This document shows positions 8,302 to 17,380 of a DNA stretch of 64,000 nucleotides, piece after piece. The notes beneath the pieces were generated by a model. The model was given only the letters and a program-made list of their open reading frames with translations. It searched no databases and was not told the DNA's origin. The number at the start of each line of letters is the position of its first letter. The first letter of the stretch is position 1. The DNA is taken from contig JAEYOQ010000062.1 in the NCBI GenBank assembly GCA_023411555.1, positions 84,584 through 148,583 on the forward strand, in the 5' to 3' direction. The position numbers and the translations under genes were made by a program. The stretch comes from Bacillota bacterium. Lineage in GTDB: Bacteria; Bacillota; Clostridia; Lachnospirales; Lachnospiraceae.

Positions 8302-9219
8302 CTAATTCAAGATAATCTTCTCGCGACAGCTCTTTGCAATCTCTAATAGCTCCTGCTCATTCACGTATTTTGTCAGGCATCCAATCCCTTGGACACAGGT
8401 TCCTCCTGTGATATTTCCAAAACGAATTGCACTCTCAATATCATAGTCATGATATAAGCCATAAATGAATCCGCTTAAAAATGCATCTCCTGCTCCTGTT
8501 GAATCAACGGCAACCACATTATCTAAAGGAGGTACGATATAAGCAGCTTCCCCATCAGTATAGAAGCATCCATCCTTATCTAATTTAATTACAACCTGCT
8601 TAAAGTATCTCTTCAATTTATCGGCTGCATCTTGTACATTACTGGTATTCGTAATCCTTAAGGCCTCTTTTTGATTTGGTGTATAGTAATCCGCAAGCTC
8701 TAGGTACTCAGAATATTTTTCTAGGGACATATCATCATCCCATCCCATATCAAAAACCAGCTTCGCACCATCCTTCTTCAATTTTTTATATACCTCTAGG
8801 AATCCGATCTGCATATCGACTATCTTAGACCCTTTTAAATTCTGATAGATTTCGTCGTTACCTACTTCGTTTAGACAAGAATCATCACAATAGGATATGA
8901 AGGTACGGTCACTCTTTGTTGTTACTATGGATGTGATCGTTAAGGGGGTTCCATTCCCTCGATACAGGTTGTGATATTTGGCACTATAATGCTCTAGCTG
9001 TTCCTTTATAAAGTTAGAGAATATATCTTTTCCTAAAAAGGTACAAAACTCTGTAGGTATGCCAAGTCGTGCTAAATTAATCAATGTGGCCGGCATTCCT
9101 CCACCCAGCTGAACATCAAAACCCTTAGAAAATAATTCCTCTCCTTCATTCGGGATTCGTTCCATTCCAGAATAAAGTAAATCCACATTCAACATTCCAA
9201 TTCCTGATACAAATCCCAT
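8302..9219 (-). CDS. PfkB-family carbohydrate kinase
   Basis: This is a ribokinase-fold sugar kinase of 305 residues. The start is ATG 9219, with GGTGGAAG upstream; it lies one base beyond the stop of the GH4 gene. The N-terminus GFVSGIGMLNVDLLYSG and the substrate-loop sequence DVQLGGGMPATLINLARLG are typical, and the anion hole and catalytic base are in DSTGAGDAFLSGF. The substrate is not predictable from sequence alone. It shares an operon with a GH4 glycosidase and a LacI regulator, so it probably phosphorylates a sugar released by that pathway. Confidence 0.85.
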   Translation of the reverse strand: MGFVSGIGMLNVDLLYSGMERIPNEGEELFSKGFDVQLGGGMPATLINLARLGIPTEFCTFLGKDIFSNFIKEQLEHYSAKYHNLYRGNGTPLTITSIVTTKSDRTFISYCDDSCLNEVGNDEIYQNLKGSKIVDMQIGFLEVYKKLKKDGAKLVFDMGWDDDMSLEKYSEYLELADYYTPNQKEALRITNTSNVQDAADKLKRYFKQVVIKLDKDGCFYTDGEAAYIVPPLDNVVAVDSTGAGDAFLSGFIYGLYHDYDIESAIRFGNITGGTCVQGIGCLTKYVNEQELLEIAKSCREKIILN

Positions 9220-9220
9220 T

Positions 9221-10588
9221 CTACTTCCACCCCTGAATATATTCTGCATTTAAGCTTATATACTGATCTACTAATGCCTTTGCCATAGAGTACGAGTTCA
9301 CCAATGGATGTAACATAAGACAGTCCACCGCTTCCTCTATACTTCTACTTCGAAGTGCCGCAGATGCATGTCTTTCATAGGCCTTTACACGCCTTATTAA
9401 TTCCATCTGTAGCTCACCGGGATTTTCTATCTTATGTGGGACATGACCATCCTTGGTTATGGTACAGCTTACTTCCACTACATCTGTGTCCAATAACCCT
9501 TCGATTGCACCGTTGTTTGGCACACAAAGAATCATTTCACTTTGCTTTCCCGATAAGATTGTTTCAATATATTTTAAAGCAACCCCTGCATAACCACCGT
9601 TGTCTTTTTCATGAATGTTGAACTGGAAAGGAGCCTTATGGCTTTGAATTCCTGTCTCATTGGCCATATAAGCACTTTCACGCTCATTATACCATTTCTC
9701 ATAAACCTTAAGGCATTGATCAAAGTCGTTTTCGATATCCATCTGAGATAGTTCCTGGGCCATCTTTTTGTTTATCTCTTGAATCACTTCACCTCTTGTC
9801 ACCTTGGCCTTTAATATATTATTAATTGCCTCTTCTGGATAGTAGAAGTAATATAGATACTCATTTAAGAGACCACCTATATGTAAGACTAATTCCTTAT
9901 CAAAAAAGCGCATATCTGTCTCCTGGTATATACGATCATCCTGGAGTAAGTCCTGCATGATCTCCTTACCATTCAATTTAACGCTTTTAAAATAAGACAG
10001 ATGGTTGAGGCCGTAGCACTCCCCTGTGATTTCATCCGGGCTGACACCATACACCTTAGCAACGGAATGAAGCAATCCACTTGGTGCATCACAAATTCCG
10101 TAGGTAAAATCATAGCCCATATCTCTTAAGGTTTGTGAAACAACACCGGCCGGATTGGTAAAATTAAATACCTTAACATCCTTCTTAGCATATTGCTTTA
10201 TTAATTCACAATATGAGGCCAAGGCAGGAACAGAACGCATTGCAAAGGAAAATCCTGCAGCTCCCGTTGTCTCCTGTCCTAATAGATGGTAGGATAATGC
10301 AATTCTTTCATCCCTTACCCTCATACCATCTTCACCAACACGAATTGTTGTTATCACATAATCGGCATCATTTACTGCTTCGATTGGGTCTGTTGTTAAT
10401 TCAAATAAAATGGATGGGTTAATCCGTTTGGCAACCTCCTTGGCCATTTTACCATATATGTTTAGCTTTTCTTCATTATTATCCATAAAAACAATTTGAG
10501 TAATTCCTAATCTTTCTCCACTGTGGGCAAGGCTTTTTGCAAGAAACATGGAGCGTACGCCGCCTCCGCCTATTACTGTAATTTTCAT
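9221..10588 (-). CDS. Glycoside hydrolase family 4 (6-phospho-glycosidase type)
   Basis: GH4 enzymes use NAD and a divalent metal to cleave glycosidic bonds by an oxidation-elimination route, mostly on 6-phosphorylated disaccharides. The 455-residue product begins MKITVIGGGGVRSMFLAKSL, an NAD-binding Rossmann motif. FNFTNPAGV, the probable metal-ligand cysteine in YGICDAPSG and the histidine in CYGLNHLSYF match the 6-phospho-beta-glucosidase branch. The ribosome site is TTAGGAGGA. No PTS or ABC sugar transporter is adjacent, so the phosphorylated substrate must come from elsewhere or the enzyme acts on an unphosphorylated sugar. Confidence 0.88.
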   Translation of the reverse strand: MKITVIGGGGVRSMFLAKSLAHSGERLGITQIVFMDNNEEKLNIYGKMAKEVAKRINPSILFELTTDPIEAVNDADYVITTIRVGEDGMRVRDERIALSYHLLGQETTGAAGFSFAMRSVPALASYCELIKQYAKKDVKVFNFTNPAGVVSQTLRDMGYDFTYGICDAPSGLLHSVAKVYGVSPDEITGECYGLNHLSYFKSVKLNGKEIMQDLLQDDRIYQETDMRFFDKELVLHIGGLLNEYLYYFYYPEEAINNILKAKVTRGEVIQEINKKMAQELSQMDIENDFDQCLKVYEKWYNERESAYMANETGIQSHKAPFQFNIHEKDNGGYAGVALKYIETILSGKQSEMILCVPNNGAIEGLLDTDVVEVSCTITKDGHVPHKIENPGELQMELIRRVKAYERHASAALRSRSIEEAVDCLMLHPLVNSYSMAKALVDQYISLNAEYIQGWK

Positions 10589-10677
10589 CTCTAATCCTCC
10601 TAAATACTTTTGATATGAAATTGTAAGTACTACTTTAGATCTATTTTAAGTAATACAATATCCCCTGTATCCTTTGA

Positions 10678-11682
10678 TTATTTTTCCTTAAGCTTTTCTT
10701 CACTATTCTTGGCACAGCTTTCCCTTATGACTAGCTTATAGGGTAGTGTAAGTTCTACTGTATCATTCCCGTTATCGAGAACCTGAAACATATCTAAGGT
10801 CTTAGCCACAAATTCCTTCACCGGTTGATGTATTGATGTCAACCTCGGTATAACCCGACTCGCCAGTGGGATATCATCAAATCCAAGAACAGATACATCC
10901 TCTGGTACCTTCAGTCCAGAGTCATGTAATGCAGATATAGCACCAATAGCCATCTCATCACTAAAAGCAAAGATAGCAGTAAAGTCAACTTTTTTCTCCA
11001 AGAAGCGCTTGGTTAAACGATAACCATTTTCATATGTAACCTTACCTACTCCTAACATCTCATTATCGTTTAAGCGAATTCCGATCTCCTCAAGAGCCCG
11101 CTTGCAGCCTGTATACCGTTGAAAGGATGAACCTATATTGGTTATATAATCAGAAAGGAAAATAATTTTCTCATGCCCTAAGCCTATTAAATACTTTGTG
11201 CCTTCATATGCCGCAGCCATATCATTGATATGTACCATCTGTGTCTTGTCTGCAAAAGTTGCACCTGCGAACATTACTCTCTTAATATTCTTTGACGAAA
11301 TATAGTTAAGAATATCTCTATCAATTGATTCATCAAGCAAAATTACACCTACTATATTCATCTCTTTAAAAAATAATTTATATCCTTCACTTCCTTCAAT
11401 CGTTGGAATAAAGACAACCCGGTAATTGTATTTCGGAATCTCTTCAATCAAAAGCTTTAGCATCTCACTATAAAATCCCAATTGTAAATCTGGAAGTAGA
11501 ACTGCGATGACTCCATTGTCCTTGAACTTTTTTATTTTTGGTTTATAGCCATACTCATCTACAACACTTTCTATCCTTCTGGCTATCTCCGTACTAACAA
11601 CATTACTACCTGAAAAGTATCTAGATACAGTAGCTGGAGAGACTCCTGCTGCTTGTGCAATTTCTCTTATTGTCAACGGCAT
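10678..11682 (-). CDS. LacI-family transcriptional regulator
   Basis: The start MPLTIREIAQAAGVSPATVS at 11682 is preferred because GAGGTG lies six bases upstream; two in-frame codons slightly upstream lie within or abut that site. The 334-residue protein has the LacI helix-turn-helix at residues 3-22, the hinge, and a periplasmic-binding-protein-like effector domain (GVILLDES, GLGHEKIIFLSD, VSVLGFDDIPLA). It lies upstream of and on the same strand as the GH4 and PfkB genes, and is their likely local regulator. Confidence 0.9.
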   Translation of the reverse strand: MPLTIREIAQAAGVSPATVSRYFSGSNVVSTEIARRIESVVDEYGYKPKIKKFKDNGVIAVLLPDLQLGFYSEMLKLLIEEIPKYNYRVVFIPTIEGSEGYKLFFKEMNIVGVILLDESIDRDILNYISSKNIKRVMFAGATFADKTQMVHINDMAAAYEGTKYLIGLGHEKIIFLSDYITNIGSSFQRYTGCKRALEEIGIRLNDNEMLGVGKVTYENGYRLTKRFLEKKVDFTAIFAFSDEMAIGAISALHDSGLKVPEDVSVLGFDDIPLASRVIPRLTSIHQPVKEFVAKTLDMFQVLDNGNDTVELTLPYKLVIRESCAKNSEEKLKEK

Positions 11683-11820
11683 CTGCATCACCTCTTTCAG
11701 TTGTTTTCTGAAACATTATTATCATGATACTGGTTTCTGACTAGCAATTATATATGATTTATATAATAAATCTTAATATAATGCCATTATTAAGTCAACA
11801 TACACGGTTTTATTACACTT

Positions 11821-11856
11821 GTTTCATCAATGTTTCATTTGTTTCATGGATTTCAT
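11821..11856. promoter_or_regulatory. Cluster of four TTTCAT direct repeats upstream of lacI-type gene
   Basis: GTTTCAT occurs at 11821-11827, 11832-11838 and 11841-11847, followed by ATTTCAT at 11850-11856. A GAAAC...GTTTC inverted pair lies closer to the gene (about 11709-11734). The spacing of 9-11 bp is near one helical turn, compatible with a multi-site regulator. The binding protein is unknown. Confidence 0.35.
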
Positions 11857-11866
11857 ATATATAAGC

Positions 11867-11950
11867 AAAAGAGTCCCAGCCCCATGGCACACAAATCTAT
11901 AGTATTAAAACTTGTGCACCTTCAGGGGCTCGAACTCTTAACATCCTGAT
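11867..11950 (-). pseudogene. tRNA-Lys 3'-half remnant forming part of a terminator hairpin
   Basis: On the minus strand, 11914-11950 matches the 3' half of the tRNA-Lys at 25237-25273 in 30 of 37 positions, including the whole T-loop segment GTTCGAGCCCCTG. No folded acceptor or anticodon stem is present, so this is not a functional tRNA. The T-arm sequence pairs with 11869-11883 (15-bp stem, one mismatch) and an inner 9-bp stem, making a large hairpin ended by TTTT. It sits downstream of the chemoreceptor gene and probably terminates it. Confidence 0.5.
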
Positions 11951-11998
11951 CACTATTTAGCTAAGAAATGGCTCTTTTGAGGATTAAATTCATTTATT

Positions 11999-13450
11999 CT
12001 ATATAGAATTATCTTCACTTATAATATTTTTCAGGTCATTACTTGAATTTTTGATATTCTCCATGGCACTAGCTAAAATATCAACGTTAGATTTATTTTC
12101 TTCTGTGGTTGCTGTTAACTCTTCTGCATAAGCATTATGTTGCTCTGAAACACTCGCTATACTTTCGGTTTCCAGACGAATATTTGAAAATAATCCTATT
12201 GTATTATTTAAGCTTTCAACTCCTCTTGATAAATACTGGTCTATATTGTTAAAGGACTCTTGTATTTTCCTGAAATTATCATTTACCTGGGATGTAATGA
12301 GCTTTCCTTCTTTGGTTACTTTATTGCTTTTATCTGCTTCATCGGAAACTATCTGCGTTATATCATTTATCTGATCTAATACCTCATTTATTTCTTGTAC
12401 TAATTCTCCACTCTTTTCTGCTAATTTCTTAACCTCACCTGCTACCACAGCAAAGCCTTTTCCGGCCTCTCCGGCTCTTGCTGCTTCTATGGATGCATTA
12501 AGTGCTAGTAGATTAGTTTGATCCGATATTTGATTGATTCCAGAAAGGAACTCAGTTACTCTACTCATTCTAGTATTAAGTTCTTGAACCGCTTTGTAAG
12601 AATTCATAGCCACCGTATCAATAATATCCATTTGCTTAGCCATATCATTGATTTTTTCATATCCTTCTGAAACTACAGTATTCGTTTTTCTTGATATATC
12701 TGACAATTCTTTGTTTATATCATTAACCTCAGATATTTTACTGTCTGCCTCATTCATCATCCCACTGATATTTGTAATACTCTTGGTCTGAGTTTCGATA
12801 CCGGTTGCCATTTCCTGAACTTCTATAGACATATCATTGCTTGTCTCATGTATGGCTCGTAATTTGTTATATGATTGCACTATATCATTATCTAATGAAG
12901 AAGTACTTTTGCTAATAACCTGAAACGTATTTTCCATATTCTTTAGTAGTACTACTGCTTGCTTCTCTTTATTATTGGCATCGATAATCAGTTCACTTCC
13001 CCATTTTGTGACAAAATACAGCAATATCGTAACAAATAGAATACAACTCAAACCAATGATATAAACTTCCAGATTAAAACTATTCATTATTAAAAAGATA
13101 TAGGTTGTTACAGCTGTAACACCACACCCGAACAGCAGTACAACACGTTTACTAAAAAATAGGGATTCCGCACATATTAACAAACATCCCTCCGCTGCTG
13201 CCATTACTGGATTATCAATCATAATTGCTGAAAATAATATAAATATCGATAACATATATACTACTTTTATAATTTCATCGTAGTTTTTCTTTGATTTTAA
13301 AGCCAGCGATAAGACGATCGCCGCAAGTAATGCTATACTTGGTGTATACGTATCAAATATACCTAGGACTGCAAACGGAAAAACTACAAGAACTCCTAAA
13401 ACCATAATTTTAAAGACGACCTTATTAACTTTTGTAAGATATGCTTCCAT
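11999..13450 (-). CDS. Methyl-accepting chemotaxis protein without extracellular sensor domain
   Basis: The 483-residue protein starts with five or six closely packed hydrophobic segments (about residues 10-150) separated by very short loops, so there is no extracellular ligand domain. A long coiled coil follows, with the signalling tip INQISDQTNLLALNASIEAA (CheA/CheW contact) and GFAVVAGEVKKLAEKS. The input is therefore probably sensed within the membrane or by the N-terminal bundle. The ribosome site is TTAGGAGGAAAG. It appears monocistronic. Confidence 0.9.
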   Translation of the reverse strand: MEAYLTKVNKVVFKIMVLGVLVVFPFAVLGIFDTYTPSIALLAAIVLSLALKSKKNYDEIIKVVYMLSIFILFSAIMIDNPVMAAAEGCLLICAESLFFSKRVVLLFGCGVTAVTTYIFLIMNSFNLEVYIIGLSCILFVTILLYFVTKWGSELIIDANNKEKQAVVLLKNMENTFQVISKSTSSLDNDIVQSYNKLRAIHETSNDMSIEVQEMATGIETQTKSITNISGMMNEADSKISEVNDINKELSDISRKTNTVVSEGYEKINDMAKQMDIIDTVAMNSYKAVQELNTRMSRVTEFLSGINQISDQTNLLALNASIEAARAGEAGKGFAVVAGEVKKLAEKSGELVQEINEVLDQINDITQIVSDEADKSNKVTKEGKLITSQVNDNFRKIQESFNNIDQYLSRGVESLNNTIGLFSNIRLETESIASVSEQHNAYAEELTATTEENKSNVDILASAMENIKNSSNDLKNIISEDNSI

Positions 13451-13650
13451 GCTCTTCTTTCCTCCTAAGTGATTATGTTAAGTATTTTATAGGTCGTACA
13501 CTATATTACTTAACAAAGTCGAATTTATACACTGATTTACACTATACGACTATCTTCTACATTTTTCCTTATTATTGTAGTCCTTCTTTCCTACTCATGT
13601 CAAGCCACATCGTTAAATATTTTGCAAATATTTAACAAATAAATAAAATA

Positions 13651-13675
13651 GGCAGCTACCATTATGATAACTGCC
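13651..13675 (-). terminator. Terminator downstream of the HAD phosphatase gene
   Basis: On the minus strand GGCAG...CTGCC forms a short stem around an AT-rich loop and is followed by TATTTTATTTATTT. It lies 70 bases after the stop of the HAD gene. Confidence 0.55.
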
Positions 13676-13744
13676 AGTTCTACTATTTTTTTTAAAGTAT
13701 TATGTAATCAATACTTAAGGTATTGTCATCGTTAATGCCCGATA

Positions 13745-14533
13745 TTACAGATATCCTGCCATATCTTTCAGAGATTGAAAGATTGCTGTAGGTTGCACAT
13801 CCGAATCCTCAACCTCCTCTAGCTTTGTCTCTCCTGTTAAGACAAGAAGCCCATTTGATCCATTTTTGACACCCGTAGCGATATCCGTATACAATCGGTC
13901 ACCCACAAACGCAATTTGTTCCTTTTGATACCCCGTTACTTGAAGAATCATATCAAGAGTCTCGCCGTAAGGTTTTCCCAGATACTTGGGGGATTTTCCT
14001 GTAGATAGACTAATTAATGCACACATGGCTCCACAGTCTGGTATGAATCCATCCTTTACAGGGCAATTAATATCCAAATGTGTTGCTAGATAAATAGCCC
14101 CATTCCTTATAAAATTGCATGCCTTTTCCAGCTTCTCATAGGTGAGTGTAGTATCAAAAGCTACCACAACGATATCCGGTGCCTCCTGAGTAAGTCTGAT
14201 CCCGGCCTCCTTAAAATTGTTCTCCAGTGTGGGAGTTCCCAATAAATAAACCTTACTTTCCGGATATTTTTCCTTGATATATTTAATCGTAACATCACCC
14301 GAAGTCATAATATCCTTTTTGGTGATATGACAATTCATTTTCTCTAGTTTTTTTATATAATCATCTGCTGTTTTCGAGGAATTATTAGTGAAAAAAATAT
14401 ACTCTTTTCCTGCTTCCTTTACCTTCTCCAAAAAATCCAGGGAACCGTCAAAAATCTCATCTCCCAAATAAAAGGTACCGTCCATATCCAATACAAATAA
14501 TTTAATTTTATCCAATAGTTCTTTTTTATTCAT
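13745..14533 (-). CDS. HAD-superfamily phosphatase, NagD/subclass IIA type
   Basis: The 262-residue cytosolic protein has the HAD nucleophile motif LDMDGTFYLGD (Asp16 and Asp18), motif II FTNNSSK, the lysine in LGKPYGETLDMI and motif IV AFVGDRLYTDIATG. Long sequence between motifs II and III fits the C2 cap of NagD and phosphoglycolate/nitrophenyl phosphatases. Members act on small phosphate esters such as glycerol phosphate or p-nitrophenyl phosphate. The start overlaps the end of the binding-protein gene by 8 bases, and both belong to the unit divergent from the two-component genes. Confidence 0.88.
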   Translation of the reverse strand: MNKKELLDKIKLFVLDMDGTFYLGDEIFDGSLDFLEKVKEAGKEYIFFTNNSSKTADDYIKKLEKMNCHITKKDIMTSGDVTIKYIKEKYPESKVYLLGTPTLENNFKEAGIRLTQEAPDIVVVAFDTTLTYEKLEKACNFIRNGAIYLATHLDINCPVKDGFIPDCGAMCALISLSTGKSPKYLGKPYGETLDMILQVTGYQKEQIAFVGDRLYTDIATGVKNGSNGLLVLTGETKLEEVEDSDVQPTAIFQSLKDMAGYL

Positions 14534-15605
14534 CTTTGCCTAACCTCCTGCAAAATTCCCTGTAGATTCCTTGCATTTCTTTAAAGTCGCTCTGCCATTC
14601 TTCTTCCCATGCTCTTACCGATGTTTCGTTAATAAAATCACTGTTCATATCCAATCTGGTCGATTGCAGATATTCTCCCGAAAAACATTGCTGACCATTT
14701 CGAGACAAGAGCCAGTCCGTAATCATCTCACAGACTACCACGTTCTTATTTGCACTATATTCCTCCTTCATAATCATGTTATTCAAAGGCATACTGATTC
14801 TTAAGTCCGTTGGATAGATGATCTCTATATCAGCTTCTTCCGCTTTTCTTCTTGCGGCATTCTTTTCATCTATAATAATTTCTCTATAGGATCCATTGAT
14901 TAATTTCTCTATTACCTCTTCCTGTGATTCCAGACGGACCTCCTGATTTAGCATTCTATCAAAATACTCCGTACCATAGAATTCTCCCAATGCAATCACT
15001 GTCGTTAATCCAGTGATATCATTTTCCGGATCTGGTATTGCAATCCCTTTATATAACGTGGAATCCTCTGCAAAGCCAATAAAAGTATTGGGAACCTCAT
15101 TCTTCTCATATAATTTGGGATTGTAAGCAAGCACTAGGCAATTCATACCCAAGGGATACCAATATCCATCCGTATCATACTTTTCCACCAACAATCCCGC
15201 TTCCGGTGTTTTGTATGACTGAAGCACTCCCTGTTCTTTAAGATATGCTGCAACATATGTACCATCTGTGATAATCATATCATACCCTATTTTTTCTCCT
15301 TGTCCTTTGGACATTACTGCTTCTCGTATCCTTCCATTGTCCATACAGTCTATCTGAATTATAACCTCTGGAAATTCTTTTTGCAATTGCTCTTGCAAAT
15401 AGACTGATGTTTCCTCAGATAGAGAAGCACAAATTAAAACTTTACCATCTATGGCAAGATTGTCTCCAGCTACTTCCATGTCCTCCAACGAGTACAATGT
15501 ATTATCCTGTACCTGCTTGATGTTATCTTTTCCAATGATTACTGCATAGACAATGAGACATAGTATCCCAATTACCGGCAGCATAAAGACATTGCTTTTC
15601 TTCAT
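14526..15605 (-). CDS. Membrane-anchored ABC-type solute-binding protein, probable sensor partner
   Basis: The 359-residue product has one N-terminal hydrophobic segment (about residues 8-25) acting as signal-anchor, without a clear lipobox, and then a family 1 solute-binding fold (VLICASLSEETSVYLQEQLQ, YPLGMNCLVLAYNPKLYE, GLTTVIALGEFYGTEYF). It has no permease of its own: the importer genes further right have a second binding protein. It is divergent from the histidine kinase gene with 127 bases between them. That resembles arrangements such as S. aureus HptA-HptS, where the binding protein presents ligand to the kinase. The sensor role is inferred. Confidence 0.75.
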   Translation of the reverse strand: MKKSNVFMLPVIGILCLIVYAVIIGKDNIKQVQDNTLYSLEDMEVAGDNLAIDGKVLICASLSEETSVYLQEQLQKEFPEVIIQIDCMDNGRIREAVMSKGQGEKIGYDMIITDGTYVAAYLKEQGVLQSYKTPEAGLLVEKYDTDGYWYPLGMNCLVLAYNPKLYEKNEVPNTFIGFAEDSTLYKGIAIPDPENDITGLTTVIALGEFYGTEYFDRMLNQEVRLESQEEVIEKLINGSYREIIIDEKNAARRKAEEADIEIIYPTDLRISMPLNNMIMKEEYSANKNVVVCEMITDWLLSRNGQQCFSGEYLQSTRLDMNSDFINETSVRAWEEEWQSDFKEMQGIYREFCRRLGKDE

Positions 15606-15732
15606 GGCAGTATCCTTCTCTTAGTAATTTATTCCCGGTTTATTATTCATTTTCTGTTGTGCATATTGCTAATTATTTTGATATATGATAGTATTTTTAT
15701 GCTACAATATTACAACATGAGGTAATACAGGT

Positions 15733-17349
15733 ATGTGCAAAAGAGAAAACATCCTTCATAGGCAAATAAACCATATCAAGTCACAAGGCTCTATTTTCTT
15801 TCGATCCTTTGGTATTATCTTTCTCATATCGTCCCTGCTTATATTATTCATGTTTGCTGTTTTTCTATATACTTGTCTATTCCGAATCAAGCAGGATATC
15901 TCCATTAATATTGAAAATTTATCCTACACGCTTGCACAAAACTATATGGTATATGATTCTCTCATCAATCGGGAATCCAGTGATGATTTGAACGAGTATG
16001 TAGATAAAATCATCAATAATGCGCAAGATCTTGATGTAATTGCCATTACACTACGTAATAGACAATGCCTGTACCACCCAAACAAAAGTCTAATTGGTAA
16101 ATTTCTTCCCTCCACCATCGAACAGCCTGGAACAAGTACTATCTATTTTGTCGGTGATTCCAATGAATATATCAATCAGCTTTGTGCCACTACGCCCATA
16201 GTAAACAGCCGAAATATCATCATAGGCTATGTGATTGTTGGTATCTATGAAAAAAGCTTGGTCCAATTAGAAAAGGATTTTATCCTTAAGTTCCTTTGGA
16301 TTGTAATCCTTGCTCTTCTGACAAATATCTATGCTTCCTACGCTATTACGCGTTTTGTAAAGAAAACCTTGTTTGGTTATGAACCTACCTATTTTGCCGA
16401 ATTATTCATTCAGCGAAGTGAAGTTGTAGATAAGATGGAGGAAGGTATCTTCGCAATTAATACTGCGGGAGATATCATCATGTGCAATAAACCCGCTTCT
16501 GAAATGCTTGGTTTAAAGGAAGAGCCAGTCTATGGACAGCCTCTTGGTTCCCTTTCTATGAATGAAAAATTTCTTACCATATTACAATCCTCAGAGCCAA
16601 AGAGCAACGTGGAAATCACCTTTGGGAACCGACATCTTATCATTGACTGGATCGATATTGAGTATCAGAATGAAACCATGGGATTTATCGCTATTATCAG
16701 AAATAAGACTGCCCTCACCAAAATGGCAGAAGAACTTACTGGTGTCAGTTTTATTCTGGAAGCACTTCGATCCAACCTGCATGAGTTCAAAAATAACCTT
16801 CATATCATATTAAGCCTGCTACAATTAGGCCAGGTTGATATGGCTATTCGCTATATTTCAGAGTATAACTCCTCTCAGGTGTCTATGAACACAGTAATTA
16901 ATAACATACAGGATAAGACAATTGCTGCCCTTATCTTCGGTAAGGTTAACGAAGCCAGGGAGAATGGTGTTGTACTGATTCTTGATGAAAACAGTTACCT
17001 TGGCCCACCACCCAATACATTTCTATCCACAAGCCAATTCACTACAATCATTGGTAACCTATTGGAAAATTCCATCGATGCAACGAAATACAGGCAAACT
17101 GGAGGACAGATTGTATTGTTTGTAATCGAGGACGAACACTCCCTCAGGATTAATATCGATGATAATGGCATTGGTATTCCTGAAGATATCATTGATCATA
17201 TTTTTACACGAGGATTTTCAACAAAAGGAGAAAATCGTGGCATTGGTATGGATCTTGTAAAGCAAATCATAGATAATTGCAATGGTACAATAACCATAGA
17301 CAGTGCTGTAGGAGAAGGTACCTCTATCTCCATACTCTTTAGTCACTGA
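15733..17349 (+). CDS. Sensor histidine kinase, CitA/DcuS type
   Basis: The 538-residue membrane kinase has a transmembrane helix near residues 23-48, an extracellular sensor of about 130 residues, a second helix near 184-208, a PAS domain (VVDKMEEGIFAINTAGDIIM), and a CitA-type histidine region LHEFKNNLHIILSLLQLG. ATP-binding motifs are the N-box IIGNLLENSIDA, DDNGIGIPED and the G2 box GENRGIGMDLVK. The family typically senses small anions such as citrate or dicarboxylates. It is paired with the response regulator 31 bases downstream and divergent from the binding-protein gene. Confidence 0.92.
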   Translation: MCKRENILHRQINHIKSQGSIFFRSFGIIFLISSLLILFMFAVFLYTCLFRIKQDISINIENLSYTLAQNYMVYDSLINRESSDDLNEYVDKIINNAQDLDVIAITLRNRQCLYHPNKSLIGKFLPSTIEQPGTSTIYFVGDSNEYINQLCATTPIVNSRNIIIGYVIVGIYEKSLVQLEKDFILKFLWIVILALLTNIYASYAITRFVKKTLFGYEPTYFAELFIQRSEVVDKMEEGIFAINTAGDIIMCNKPASEMLGLKEEPVYGQPLGSLSMNEKFLTILQSSEPKSNVEITFGNRHLIIDWIDIEYQNETMGFIAIIRNKTALTKMAEELTGVSFILEALRSNLHEFKNNLHIILSLLQLGQVDMAIRYISEYNSSQVSMNTVINNIQDKTIAALIFGKVNEARENGVVLILDENSYLGPPPNTFLSTSQFTTIIGNLLENSIDATKYRQTGGQIVLFVIEDEHSLRINIDDNGIGIPEDIIDHIFTRGFSTKGENRGIGMDLVKQIIDNCNGTITIDSAVGEGTSISILFSH

Positions 17350-17380
17350 AACCTATTGAAGCATAAGAAAGGACATTTAC

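Noticed and set aside
16591..16803. Antisense frame within the histidine kinase
   Set aside because: It lies wholly inside a well-supported gene and has no independent start signal.
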